Assembly: GCA_030549335.1 (NCBI GenBank)
Contig: CM060188.1
Location: 14,263,501 to 14,327,500, forward strand
DNA length: 64,000 bases
Source of the DNA: Pontederia crassipes
Lineage: Eukaryota; Streptophyta; Magnoliopsida; Commelinales; Pontederiaceae
Direction of reading: 5' to 3'
Of the stretch, positions 35,151 through 47,157 are shown one piece after another; the stretch's first letter is position 1, and each line of letters starts with the position of its first letter. Under the pieces are notes generated by a model that was given only the letters and a program-made list of their open reading frames with translations, made no database searches and was not told the DNA's origin. Made by a program: the position numbers and the translations under genes.

Positions 35151-37169
35151 AAGAACATTTTGACCCTCAATATTTCAAAATTTTTTTTCTATCCATCGCA
35201 AATATCATCACAAATTACGAAGAATTTTTGTTCGTCGAAAATCATCCATCGCAAATAAACCATTTTGATGTATGTAAATCCGTAGAATACATATTTATTT
35301 CTAATCATATTATTATTATTATTATTTAAGTTCATAAATATATTACTATAATATTTAATAGTCAACATTATTATTAAGTAATTTTTTAAGTGCCTATATT
35401 ATCTAAAATAAAAAATCTTTTTTGGCCATAGGATTAAGTATCTATGTGTTATATTATATCTTTTTCCTTTAAAAATTTAAATTTTATTTATATATTTTTA
35501 ATTTGATGGATGAAAAAAGAGAGATGGCTCTGTATTTTTAAGTAATATATATTGACCTGACGAAAGATTATCGTACAAACTTTTATCGGGCTTAGAAGTT
35601 AATTTGAATCTTTAATAACAAATTTATATGTTAAAAAAATAAAGTATCTATAAAATAATTATCATATGTATACATAGAAAATACAGGGTCGTGCCTTCTC
35701 AATATGTTATTGTAACCACAATGTCCAATTTGAAAGATAATTATACTAATATAACATTGTGGATTTTAATAATTAGAATTAATTAATCATATTAAAAATA
35801 CAATTAACAAGAATAAACAAACTAATTAGCTATTATCATCAATTATGTTTATTATGATCGATGGTAAGATATTGTCATTTATTTTTTTAGATGGTTCCTT
35901 CTTCCTCAAACTTGTCCTCTATTTTCATTCCCATATCCTGATACTTGATCTCCGGCATCCGCTCGGGATTGCTTCTTGTAAGCATGGTTAAGAACTTAAA
36001 ATGAAGCCTAGCTCATGTTTCAAAGCACTTAATTATTATATAGAAAGCCAAATTAATAGATAAGACAAAGCAATGCATGTTTCATGTTATTTGAAATAAT
36101 AAAGTGAAATGGTCTATTCTCTCACTATTCCCTCAATCTTTTTTCTTCCAAATATATTTAAAAAAAAACCATACATCAATGCAAGATTTGTCAATGAACG
36201 TTAACTTTAGATGACATAGCGTCCATATTTATTCAGTTTAAATAATATTTTCTTCATCATGACGACAATTCCATACCATTCATCTAAAAAATATTGAGAG
36301 ATCACGTGAATGTAAACAAACGTCATTAGTAATTGTTAAATTTAAATGAAGAATAATAGTTGTATTTGTTCAGTTACATTGACTATTTAACATCATGTAC
36401 AATTTTTCATAACAGAGCATTCTATTTATTATATAAACATAGGCATTATTTATTGTTTAATTTTGATAGTGTCCTCTCGTTTTAGTATTTGTTCTTTTCC
36501 GCAATCTATTTCAACGTTTTATTCTTCAATTTCTTATTTTTCTATATTCTCAACTTTTTTTTTGGTAATTGTTAGATGTCAATTAATATTATATTCATTT
36601 AATTTAATAACTTTTATTTAAATATATATATTCAACATCGCCCAAGGTCATCGTACAAGAAAATACTTGCAATTTCAAGATTCATTCTTAATTTAAGATA
36701 CTAAATAAAAAATTATTTCCTAAATGAGAAATACAAATAAAATTGCAATTATTGATACCTCTCAATAATTCCAATCACTATGAAGTTTATATAAATAATC
36801 TCTTGACGAAGGATATAAGTTACTTCAATACAGAACTATATATTTAATAATTCCAAACTTGGACACCTAGCATAAAAATATATTCCCAAATGAAATTAAT
36901 AAAAACTAAAAAATATATTTTAATTCTTTTTCCGTACACGCGGATGCGTTTGACAACCGATTCTTTATAATTCTGTCGATTCCTTCGAACGAAACCAAAT
37001 GCAAAATCTGATTCCAGAAGTGAGAGTCATGTGTTATCTGATACGGAAAACAAAAGCCAAGTGAAAAACCGTAGAGTGTGTTTTTTCCTTCCACTACGAC
37101 ACGGGGTGCTTCGTGTCCCCAAGCAAAAAAAACAAAACATTTTGATCCGATTGCAGGCATTTCGAGGCA
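35151..37169. other. AT-rich spacer
   Basis: No gene is recognised. The 84-codon minus frame at 37,160-36,906 has no known domain. Confidence 0.4.
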
Positions 37170-37730
37170 CGAGAAGTGTTTTTTGGATTTGACGTGTTGA
37201 CGGTTTTGTTTTTTGGATTTGAAGTTCTCTTATTTTGGATTTTGGTGGAATTTGGCGCTAAATCAATTTCTTTTTTTTTTTTGAGTTGACGGTTTTGTTT
37301 TCAATTTTATTTATTCTTTTTTTTTAAAATAATTTATTTTATTAAATATAACTTATTTATTATAACATATTAATGTAATATTATTTTTTACTTGTTATTT
37401 GATTATTTTTTAAATATTTTATTACATATAATTATTAAAAATTAATTTTTATATTTAAGTAATATATTTTTAACAAAATCTTTTAAACAAAATTTTAATT
37501 TATACTTTTTTATTAATTAAAAAATCTATGTCATGTGTATAAAATATATTTTTAATTCAAAGCTCATAAAAATTTAATCCATCACATCTATTTTTTTTTC
37601 TATCACATCAATTCTTTAATTCATTATCGTTACGTTCCATCTCATCCAAATACACTTCGAACTAATCTATCAATTCAACTATTCACGTCAAAATCGATGA
37701 AACCATGGTTCCGATTGTCTAACGTAGCCC
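37170..37730. repeat. MITE-like repeat, copy c
   Basis: The right end, reversed, is GGGCTACGTTAGACAATCGG. It includes CGAACTAATCTATCAATTC as in copies a and e. The left boundary is approximate. Confidence 0.4.
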
Positions 37731-37733
37731 AAT

Positions 37734-38382
37734 GGACTATTTGAATACTGGAACTGAAGTTCCTCCGAGTTGAAAATGAATAGTTGAAGTGATAGATTAG
37801 TTCATAGTGTATTAATAGAGTGAAATTTAATAATAAAGAATAAAATAGTTAATGTGATGGAAAAAAGTAAATGTAATGAGTTAATTTTAGTGGGTATTTG
37901 AATTTAAAATATGTATTATGAATATATGTTATAAATTTATTAAAAAAATAAATATGTATTAAAAAATTATTAAAATTTTTTGTTAAAAATATATTACTTA
38001 AATATAAAAAATCAATTTTTCAAAATATATTTTAGTACAATTTTAATATATTTAATGAAATAAAAAATATTATATTAGTTATTCATAATAAATAGTTTAT
38101 ATATAATAAATAAACTATTTTGTATAGGAAATATAAAGAAAGTAGAAAAATTGAAAACAAAATAAAAAAGAAAAAGTCAAATCACAAAAAAAAACTTAAA
38201 GCAAAAAAAATAAAAAATAAAAAGAAGACAACCATCGTTCCACCCAAAAGGTGTGACTCTGGTTCTAATAAAAAAAAAAACCAACCAAAAAGAGAGGGCT
38301 GTTTCCACCTCGAGAATCGGTCCTAGTCGCGTTTGAGGAAGTAGCTAGAATAGGGGCTTAATTCTAATTATCAAACGACTCC
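37734..38382. repeat. MITE-like repeat, copy d (reverse)
   Basis: It begins GGACTATTTGAATACTGG; the reversed right end is GGAGTCGTTTGATAATTAG. It runs through GAATAGTTGAAGTGATAG, the inverse of the conserved right part of copy c, which ends only 3 bp before. Copies c and d thus form an inverted pair of about 1.2 kb. Confidence 0.45.
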
Positions 38383-40130
38383 AAATCAATCATTCGAAAC
38401 ATCTCATCATTAAAATCTTGCTGAATGGTTTCTTGAGTTTCTATTAAATTCACGATTTAATAAGAGAAATATCGTTTTATATCGTGTTTTTAGGAGTGCT
38501 CACAATCCAATTATAATTTTGATGGGTCAAATAGGATTGAGCCCTTTCTAAAGGGCAAAATTGATCTAGCTTGCTCTGAGTGAGGCAGACAAATCATCAT
38601 ACCATATATATTTTATTTTTTCTTATATTTGCATTTATTTAATATAAAATAATTATTATATTCATTTCGAAGCATATTTTTTAATAATTTAATATTTACA
38701 TATTAAAAAGTATATTTTAATATTTTAAATTAAAATTAAATAATAAATAATAAATAAATCATCGAGTTTTGGATCGTTTGAGTACCTCGAATTGAATTAT
38801 CAAATTCATCAAGTCGATCCCTTAAGTGTTTTAACTGAATTCGAAATAAAAAAGTGAAATGAAGTAGTGTTTTAAAATGTGATATGGACCAACGGTCGAA
38901 TTAGTTGAATTAATGTTTGAATAAATGGTCTTAAAATTTGACCATAATGATTCGATCAAAATTCAAGTCTTGAGTGACTCAACTGATTAGATCAAGTTGT
39001 AAAATAAAATATTGAAACTTAAAATTTAATTTTTTTGAACATATTATTTTTATATATGTTTCATTGGAATTAATGCTTCAACTTCATTATATATATAAGA
39101 TTTTATCTATAGCTTTTTATTTATAATTATTCCATAATATGATTTATTTAACTATTATTTGATGAATTAATTTATACTTACTTTATTATGTTTTTTATTT
39201 AAATTATATTGAGTATTTGTTATACAAATATGCAAACTATTCATTTTGATTCAGTCCAATCGATATAATTAACTTGATTAATCTAGATGGTCTGATCGGA
39301 TGTTACAATATTGTAATGAACGTGACCAATGATATATATCGCATGCTCGATCTATTCTTTTACTGATGGATGCGATGATCCACTTTTCTTTCACATGATC
39401 AGCAGCATTACCCAGAATCCACTCGTACTAATATATTCAAGTGAAGTGGTTGTCTAATTTCTTGACCCAACAGATTCGATCATCTACAGGAAAATCTCCA
39501 TTAGTGCGTTTCCTGTTCTCGAATCACTCTCGATGTATATATAGAATTATTCATACTTAAATTAATTAAAACCGCAAGTTAAATTAATTAATTACACAAT
39601 ATTATTATATTTGAGAAGTTTGGTGGGAATCAATGAGGAGTTGTTAGAATAGTACGTAATTGTCAAAAAGATTCGATGGGAACTAACATCGAAGAGACGC
39701 ATAAGAAAATATAAATTAAAATAAAACCAAGAGTAAAATGATAAATTTTAAAGTGATATTAAAAATTGGACGAGTGACCATAAGAACACCTTATTAAAGT
39801 CATCTTTAATCTTATAATTTATATGGACACTTTCTTGGCTTGGCACCAGTATTTGTCCCCGTATTTCCAATCTAACGGGTATCACCACCTTCCGTGAGTA
39901 AAACAACACGAGCAAAGTTGACAAGACGTCTCTATTGTTTGGTCGCTTTCTGTTATCTCCATTATATTAATAATTCACCTTTGATTTCCTCCTGTCCTAT
40001 AAACTGGATGCCTCTCAATATCATATTAAGACCACTAATTTATATTAAAAACACTTTAAGCATATAGAATAAAACTTTTTCTTCAAAAAAGCCGAGCCGC
40101 CTACTAATTACCAGCAAACTTTATAAAAGA
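38383..40130. other. Upstream spacer of GDSL gene 4
   Basis: AT-rich, with GATC-rich words at 38,520-39,310 that recall the repeat at 29,768. No gene is supported. Confidence 0.4.
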
Positions 40131-40140
40131 AAAAGGAATA
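40131..40140 (+). promoter_or_regulatory. Possible TATA box of GDSL gene 4
   Basis: TTATAAAAGA lies about 185 bp before the ATG, implying a longer leader than in the other genes. Confidence 0.35.
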
Positions 40141-40318
40141 ATAGCTTACCACATCGATCAAGTCAAATAAAAAAAATATGCTATTTATTTATCTAGTGAT
40201 TAATTCCCATAGTCAAATAAAAAAAAAAATAACAGATCTTTGAGCTAAGTTGACTTGCACAAGCACAAAACGTTCGTTGTTCTTGTTTTAGACCGGCTAG
40301 CTCTGCATTCTCTTCCGC

Positions 40319-43300
40319 ATGGCGACGCCTCGAGCGCCTCTGGCCACCATTGCAATAATCGCCTCCTGCCTCGCCATGTGTGCTCATCGTCTCGTCGCAG
40401 CCGGCTGTTACACGTCCATCTTTAGCTTCGGCGACTCCCTCGCCGACACCGGCAACGACAAGCACTGCGGCCTCATGCCGGAGGGCGTCGGCCGCCTGCC
40501 TTACGGGCAGACCTACTTTGGCCACGGCACCGGTCGCTTCTCCGATGGTCGTCTCGTCGTGGACTTTATCGGTATGCCCAGCTGAGCTGATCATATCCGT
40601 AGGAGATTGATTCCCAAACCCTGGTCTAAAACTGTCGATGCGTGCGTACTACTGCAGCACAGGCGATGGGTTTGCCGCTTCTGAGGCCGTTCCTCGCCGG
40701 AGGGACAGCGGAGGACTTCCGGCAAGGCGCCAACTTTGCGGTTGCCGGGGCTCCTGCGCTGAACGGCAGCTTCTTTGAGGCTTGTGGCATAGAAGCTCCT
40801 CTGGGTAGTCAGTACTGCTTGGACACTCAAATCAAATGGTTCAGGCAACTGGTGGCTTCTTCCGGCTCGAGTAAGCTTTCTACTGATCAAATTCCCCCCT
40901 TACTGATGTTTTTAGTTTCAATCCTATGCTGGAAACATGCCCCATTTGCATCTTGTAGATACATATTCTGTATGCCTAAATTCAACAGGCTGCTAAACGA
41001 ATCTGGACAGGTTCCGAGGACGTACTGAAAAATTCTCTGGTCCTAATGGGAGAGATCGGAGGAAATGACTATAATTACTTGTTCGATGCCCAACTGAACA
41101 TAAAGGAAATCCAAACATATGTTCCTTTCATCGTCAACCGAATTAGTTCTGCCATAATTGTGAGATCGAACTTCCTGATCTTTGCTACAGTCATCATTTC
41201 TATTTCCAAGTGTTTTGATTGGTCATGAAGTACTTGTTTTCTTCACTAGGAGTTGATACAGCTTGGAGCAAAGACGCTTGTGGTGCCTGGGAATCTCGCA
41301 ATTGGATGCGCTCCAGTGTTGCTCACGAATTATGAAGGCACCATCGAAGACTATGAAGAAGAAACAGGCTGCATCAAGCCACTGAATGAGTTCTCCATGT
41401 ACCATAACAACAAGCTCATGGACGAAATTATTCGGATAAGGAAGCTTTATCCAGATGTTGTCATCAGCTATGCAGACTATTATGAAGCCTCCATACAGGT
41501 CTTTCGCCGTCCAGAGTCATTTGGTGAGAACTTATCTTGTCATTATCTGATTTTTGTTATGTGATTGCTATGCAGGTAAGTTGTCCTAATTTAATCCTAT
41601 AGATTTTTAATAGGAAAAATTACAAAGTACCCAGACAGGGAAGTTTGGTATAAGTATCATTCATGGAACTATGACTCCTCCAAGAAGAATTGTAAAGTAT
41701 CTCACAAGTTGTTGAGATTTATGAAGGGAAAAACAATCACAATTATCTGAAATTATTAGAAGTAAGTTATTAGAGGAAAGTGTGTGAAAGTTAGAAGGAG
41801 ATGCTAGTATCATGTGAGAGAATGTGGCAAAAAAGGTTGAAATGGTTGCTAAAGCCATTTTAGGAGAATCAAAAGGTTTTGGATCACGAGATAAGGAGAC
41901 TTGGTGGTGGAATGAGGAGGTCCAAGAAAAGGTGCGTAATAAGAAGAATTGTTTCAAGGCGATACACTTGGACAATAGTTCTGACAATTGGGAAAAGTAT
42001 CGTTTGGCGAAAAGAGAGGCTAAGAAGACAGTTAGTGATGCTCGTGCTAAAGCATATGAGGGGTTTTATAAGGAGTTAGGGACAAAGGCTAGTGAACAAA
42101 GGATTTACAAGATTGCAAAGAATAAAGAGAAGGAGTCGAGAGATTTGGATCAAGTAAGATGCATAAAAAATGAAGTTGGCAAGGTTTTAGTTACTGAAGG
42201 AGATATTAAGAACAGATGAGAAGAGTATTTCTATAAGCTATTTAATGATGGATGTGAAGGTTCCCGTTGTGATTTGGAGGACTTGACAGTTAGCGAATGT
42301 GAGCTTAATAGGTCATTTTATCGTAGAATTAGAGTCTCAGAGATTAGTGAAGCTATTAAGAAAATGGAGAATGATAAAGCCGTTGGAACGGATGGTATAC
42401 CGATTGAAGTTTGGAAATGTTTAGGAGAAAAATGTGTGTTGTGGTTATGTAAACTATTTAATGAGATTTTACGATCGAAAAAAATGCCTGATGATTGGAG
42501 ATTAAGTACATTAGTTCCTATTTACAAAAATAAAGGGGATATTCGGAATTGTGCAAATTATAGAGGGATTAAACTTATGAGTCACACAATGAAATTATGG
42601 GAAAAATTGATTGAGCATAGATTGAGAATGAAAACTAGTATTTCTGAGAGACAATTTGGGTTCATGCCAGGAAGATCCACTACAGAGGCGATTTATTTAC
42701 TAAGGGGGATGATGGAGAAGTATCGAAGTAGGAGAAGAGACTTACATATGGCTTTCATTGACTTAGAGAAGGCGTATGATCGGGTACCGAGGAATGTACT
42801 TTGGAAAGCCTTGCAAAAGAAGAGGGTGAATGTTGCCTACATTAAGGTAATACAAGATATGTACGATGGGGCATTGATTAGGGTTAGGACACCCGGATGT
42901 GAGACAAATGAATTTCCTATAGGAATTGGCCTACATCAAGGATCAGCTTTAAGCCCGTATCTATTTAACTTAGTTATCGATGCTATAACCGAGAGTATCA
43001 CAGAGGAGGTAGCTAAGTGCATGCTATTTGCGGATGATATAGTACTTTTAGCGGATTCAAGAGAAAAGATTAATACAAAATTGGAAATATGGAGAAATAC
43101 GTTGGAGTCAAAGGGTTTTCATTTAAGTAGGAATAAAACAGAATATATGCATAGCAATTTCACAAATAAACAACTTAGAGACGATTTGAAAGTTAGGCTA
43201 GGGGAGGATATAATTCCTCAAGTGATAAAGTTTAAATATTTAGGATCAATTGTAAGACAAGATGGTGAGATTGATGACGATGTTAATCATAGAATTCAAG

Positions 43301-45183
43301 CTGATTGATGTAAGTGGAGGAAAGTCACTAGAGTTCTTTGTGATAGAAAAGTACCCAATAAAGTTAAAGGAAAATTCTATCGTACTGCTATAAGGCCAGC
43401 AGTGTTATATGGTAGTGAATGTTGAGCTATGAAGGGACAACATGAATGTAAAGTGGGGGTAGCCGAAATGAGGATGTTGAGATGGATGTGTGGTCATACA
43501 AGATTAGATAAGATTAGGAATGACCATATACGTGAACGAGTCGGAGTGGCTCCTATTAGTGAGAAAATGGTAGAGAATCGTTTGAGATGGTTTGGTCATG
43601 TTCAGAGAAGACCATTAGATGCGCCAGTAAGAAAAGTAAATCAAATAATTTGAAGTCCGATTAAAAGAGGGAGAGGGAGGTCAAGGCGGACATTTGGCGA
43701 ACTAATAGAGCAAGATCTATTGGTGAATAATATACCGAAAGGTTTGGTTACTAATAGAGCGGAATGACGTCGTATGATCCATGTAGCCGACTCCACCTAG
43801 TAGGATAAGGCTTTGTTGTTGTTGTTGTATTTTGGCAAAGAAATTTTTAACTCCAAGAGGGAAATTTGATCCAGTTTTTTCAGCTGAAAAATAAAAGGTT
43901 TTGAAAACAAATAACATTCCTTCTGCGAGATTAGTTTTAATTGGTTACTATTTAAATAGTGCCTAAGCTGTCAAATACTATGTTGCAAGGGTACGGGTAC
44001 GGTATTAGTATCGGGTACGAGTACGGGTACGGGATATGCCAAATTTTAAAAAATTAGGGTACGGGTACAGTAATATATTAAATATATAATATATATATAA
44101 AATAAATTTTCATAAGATTTCTAGTATATTCATATTGTTTAAGTTTTCAAAATAAGTAATTAGTTATTCTCTTTACTATTATGTCTAAACAAGAAGTTAT
44201 TAATAGTTTTCTTTCTCCTTATGACTTCTCATCTTTAACATTTATAAGTTTTATTGTTCACATTTGATAAAAACGTAGCAAAATATATATGTATTATGTT
44301 ATCTAGTATTAGTACTTTCATGATCATCAATCATTAATTATTTTTTTAGAATTTTATCTGATAAAATTTTGATATGGAGTTTTTTGGGTACGAGTACCCA
44401 TAAATACCTATGAAGTACCGGTACCGGGTACGTACCCGGTACGGGTACGTTGAGAAAATTGGAGTACCCGTGCATCATAGGTCAAATATCTCCAATAATA
44501 GTTATAGTGTTATCCGCGGTACTTTCGAATTTAGTTTTTGTGCTCCTTGTTTGTGAGATTATTTCTATCTCATACTGACTTCGATTTTCATGTTGTTCAT
44601 GCTGCGCTTTATGTGTGTGTGTGTATTGACATAGAAACAAAAACAGAATAATCTATTTAGAAAATAACCAGAAGTCTCTTGGTACAAAAAATTTTAGAGG
44701 GCCTTGAGATGGATGGTTCTCCAACTAGAAATCGAAATCTGCATGCTGCCTTTTATGATAATGGTGGTTATCAATGATATGATAAGACAAATATAAATTT
44801 TGTCATAATTGTTTCCACTAGAACCATAGAACATAGTTTTGTGACCTGAATGTTGAAGCAAGAAGCAACATATTTAAACATGCAGAATTGACATGATGCA
44901 TCCCTTTACAGGATTTAAATCACCCACAATGACTTGCTGTGGAGGTGATGGTCCCTATAATTTTAGTTGGCCATCAATCTGTGGCAGTGATAACTCAAGT
45001 GTTTGCGATGATCCCTCATCATCGTTCTCATGGGACGGGATACACCTAACTGAGGCGGCCTATCGGATCATTGCCCACAGCTTGTTGTCAGGAGTACATG
45101 CTAATCCTTCATTTGCAGAAAACTGCCCTCACATTCAGCATTTGTTTCTGAACTCTAGCAGCTATAACAGAATTGTTACCTGA
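40319..45183 (+). CDS. GDSL esterase/lipase 4, with TE-filled intron 4
   Basis: Exons: 40319-40571, 40658-40870, 41011-41159, 41250-41523, 44912-45183; 386 residues, phases 1,1,0,1. A signal peptide covers residues 6-28. Block I is FSFGDSLADTGN with Ser40. Block II is GANFAVAGAPALNGS, with Pro where the others have Thr. Block III is GEIGGNDYN. The DxxH motif is SWDGIHLTEA with Asp338 and His341. VPGNLAIGC and the full motif set suggest an active secreted hydrolase; the substrate is unknown. Intron 4 is 3,388 bp against 92-894 bp in its sisters, because a truncated RTE retrotransposon and a hAT-like MITE sit in it. Its donor (TTTG|GTGAGA) and acceptor (TTTACAG|GATTT) are intact and join in frame, so the gene can still be whole if the intron is spliced. 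Confidence 0.88.
41700..43831 (+). mobile_element. RTE-type non-LTR retrotransposon, 5'-truncated, in intron 4 of GDSL gene 4
   Basis: One plus-strand frame runs from about 41,761 to the stop at 43,798-43,800. It covers the linker before the RT, the RT palm (FMPGRSTTEA; FIDLEKAYDRVPR; GLHQGSALSPYLF; the active-site LFADDIVLL) and the C-terminal part with MLRWMCGHTRLDKIRN. The endonuclease is missing, so the element is 5'-truncated. It ends with (TTG)n at 43,813-43,831, the tail type of plant RTE elements. The frame is cut by stops, all TGA, at 41,785, 41,815, 42,217, 43,306, 43,423, 43,651 and 43,765. No target duplication was found, and the left boundary is approximate (41,560-41,780). Confidence 0.85.
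43978..44480. mobile_element. hAT-like MITE with GGGTACGG-rich ends
   Basis: The element is 503 bp. The left end CTATGTTGCAAGGGTAC and the reversed right end CTATGATGCACGGGTAC match at 15 of 17 positions. It is flanked by a perfect 8-bp duplication GTCAAATA (43,970-43,977 and 44,481-44,488). An 8-bp duplication points to the hAT superfamily. Subterminal GGGTACGGGTAC repeats occur in both ends around an AT-rich core. It has no transposase and lies in intron 4 of GDSL gene 4. Confidence 0.85.
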
Positions 45184-47126
45184 TCTCAGTTTGCGTTTGG
45201 TGACAGAATCCCACCAAGATTGGTACCGGCATAACATAAAAAGCTTGTCTGATGATGTGTAAGAGATCCATATATAAAGATAAGTACAGTACTTCTCAAG
45301 TTCTTTGTGCTTGGTACTGCAGGTGTGCTAATGGCCTGCAGCTTGCCTAGTGTTATCATGAATTACTAATTAGTCCTCATTACTTGATCATTGGATTCAT
45401 GTCTGATGCCCAGTAATTTTGAATCCTTATTTGTATCTTGGACTTGCTCTGCATTTGCTTGAATAATGGGATTACACTTTATCAGGATATTGAGTTATGT
45501 TTACTTAAGTAAGATATTAATATACGACTGCTTTGTGCTAAATTGTTAAGTGATATAACTAGGAAACAAAGATTAATGGGTAACACATGCCATTGGCATA
45601 AACTAGAAGAATGATCTTATGGAAGAAACTTGGACTGGTGCGTGCTGGAAACTCGAACAAAATATAGAGTCCATGCTCTACATTCTCTTGAGATCACGTG
45701 TGCCATCAAGGTCTATGTTTTTGCCGTTTGGCGCAGTTTAATTCATCTCTGCCGTTTATTTGTGTTCCTTCAACAGTGGAATCTATGTATACATTCACAC
45801 TCTGCGCAAGTTACCGAGGTTTAAATTATGAACACCGGGGCAACTAGCTGGATTGTTTTTTCTTTCTTTTCTAATGTTCAGATCACGGTGAGAGCAGCCT
45901 TCTTTGCCATATACAATATGTACAAACATATTGGTAAATAACAGAGATATTTCAGATGTGCATCAGAACAGATTCTGACACATAAGATGTCAACGGTTGA
46001 CAACAAGTCTACTCTCTCCTCACAGGTGCCTGTAAAGACGGCTGACAAGGTGTAAGAAATTCCTTCATTGAGAAGTGTTATTACATCTTAGATATTTACA
46101 GATCTTCTCAACTTGACACAGCTAGAAAAGTATCAGGAAAAATAAAAAGAAGTCGGTTTGCTTCTGAGCCACTCCAACTGTGTGTGGTGGTGCATCTTTC
46201 CATTCTTTTATAATCAGCAGTAGTAATCGATTCTGATTGATCTACATCTTTCTAGTAACAGCAGTTGAAATTGGAAAACATATATATGCGGTGAAGATGG
46301 TGGTTGAAGATGGAAAGCTTGGAGGGTTGGTTCAACATGTCACATGAATGCTCTCCTAATTGCAAAACAAACATACTAAGTTGTAATTTGATTCAAAGCC
46401 TACCCGACAAATGCAATTTATTCTTAGTACGATTTGCTTGTTTGCTCAACTATCCGCATCCAACCGGAAAGAATTAAAAGAGTAGTAATGCTAACCTAAC
46501 TCTCGGATCAAATAGTTGGTTGGACTGTACCAATTGTAGCTTTACTCTCTGAAGAATAAATTCAAGTTTGCATAATTAATTAGTGGTGTTATATCTTAAG
46601 ATCGACGTTAAAATAGTTTCGTAATCTATTCCTCAAATCCTTAATTTGACTAGACATTCATTCGTAAAATTTGTTTCCTCTTAATATTTTTTTATCACAG
46701 TATACGCACGATTGAATAAAAATCTATATTTATTACGACTTGATAATGTGCCCTAACTCGAGTCGCCACTAATTACATATATAATAAATTGAATTTGTGA
46801 TCAAGAAATTACTTATCACATTTCGTCTGTTATATCTTTTTTGTTTCGAATTAATCGAACGTTAATTTTGGACACCAAAATTTTTTCATAAATTTGGATG
46901 GACACAAAAAAAAAATATTTATTTTGTCCCATATATTTTAAAATTATATGCGTTACCTTATTTACAATGCATAATCTTTTCAACAATTCAAATAGTATTA
47001 TTTATTTATAATAAAAAATAAAAATAAGATCTTTTAATTTTTTTAATACATCAAACATATGATTATATTTTGAAAAGTAATTTATGTCCAGTTCTCACAT
47101 ACTTACCATAGAAAAATTCTTAGTTA
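45184..47126. other. Spacer between GDSL genes 4 and 5
   Basis: Gene 4 3' flank followed by AT-rich sequence. No other gene is recognised. Confidence 0.4.
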
Positions 47127-47134
47127 ATATAAAC
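47127..47134 (+). promoter_or_regulatory. Possible TATA box of GDSL gene 5
   Basis: AATATAAACT lies about 30 bp before the first in-frame ATG (47,158). If used, transcription would start near that ATG, favouring the later starts at 47,188 or 47,212. Confidence 0.35.
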
Positions 47135-47157
47135 TATTTTGTGTGTGTGCGTGTTCA

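Noticed and set aside
40319-45183. GDSL gene 4 as a pseudogene broken by RTE insertion
   Set aside because: The insertions lie wholly in intron 4; splice sites, phase and catalytic residues are intact.
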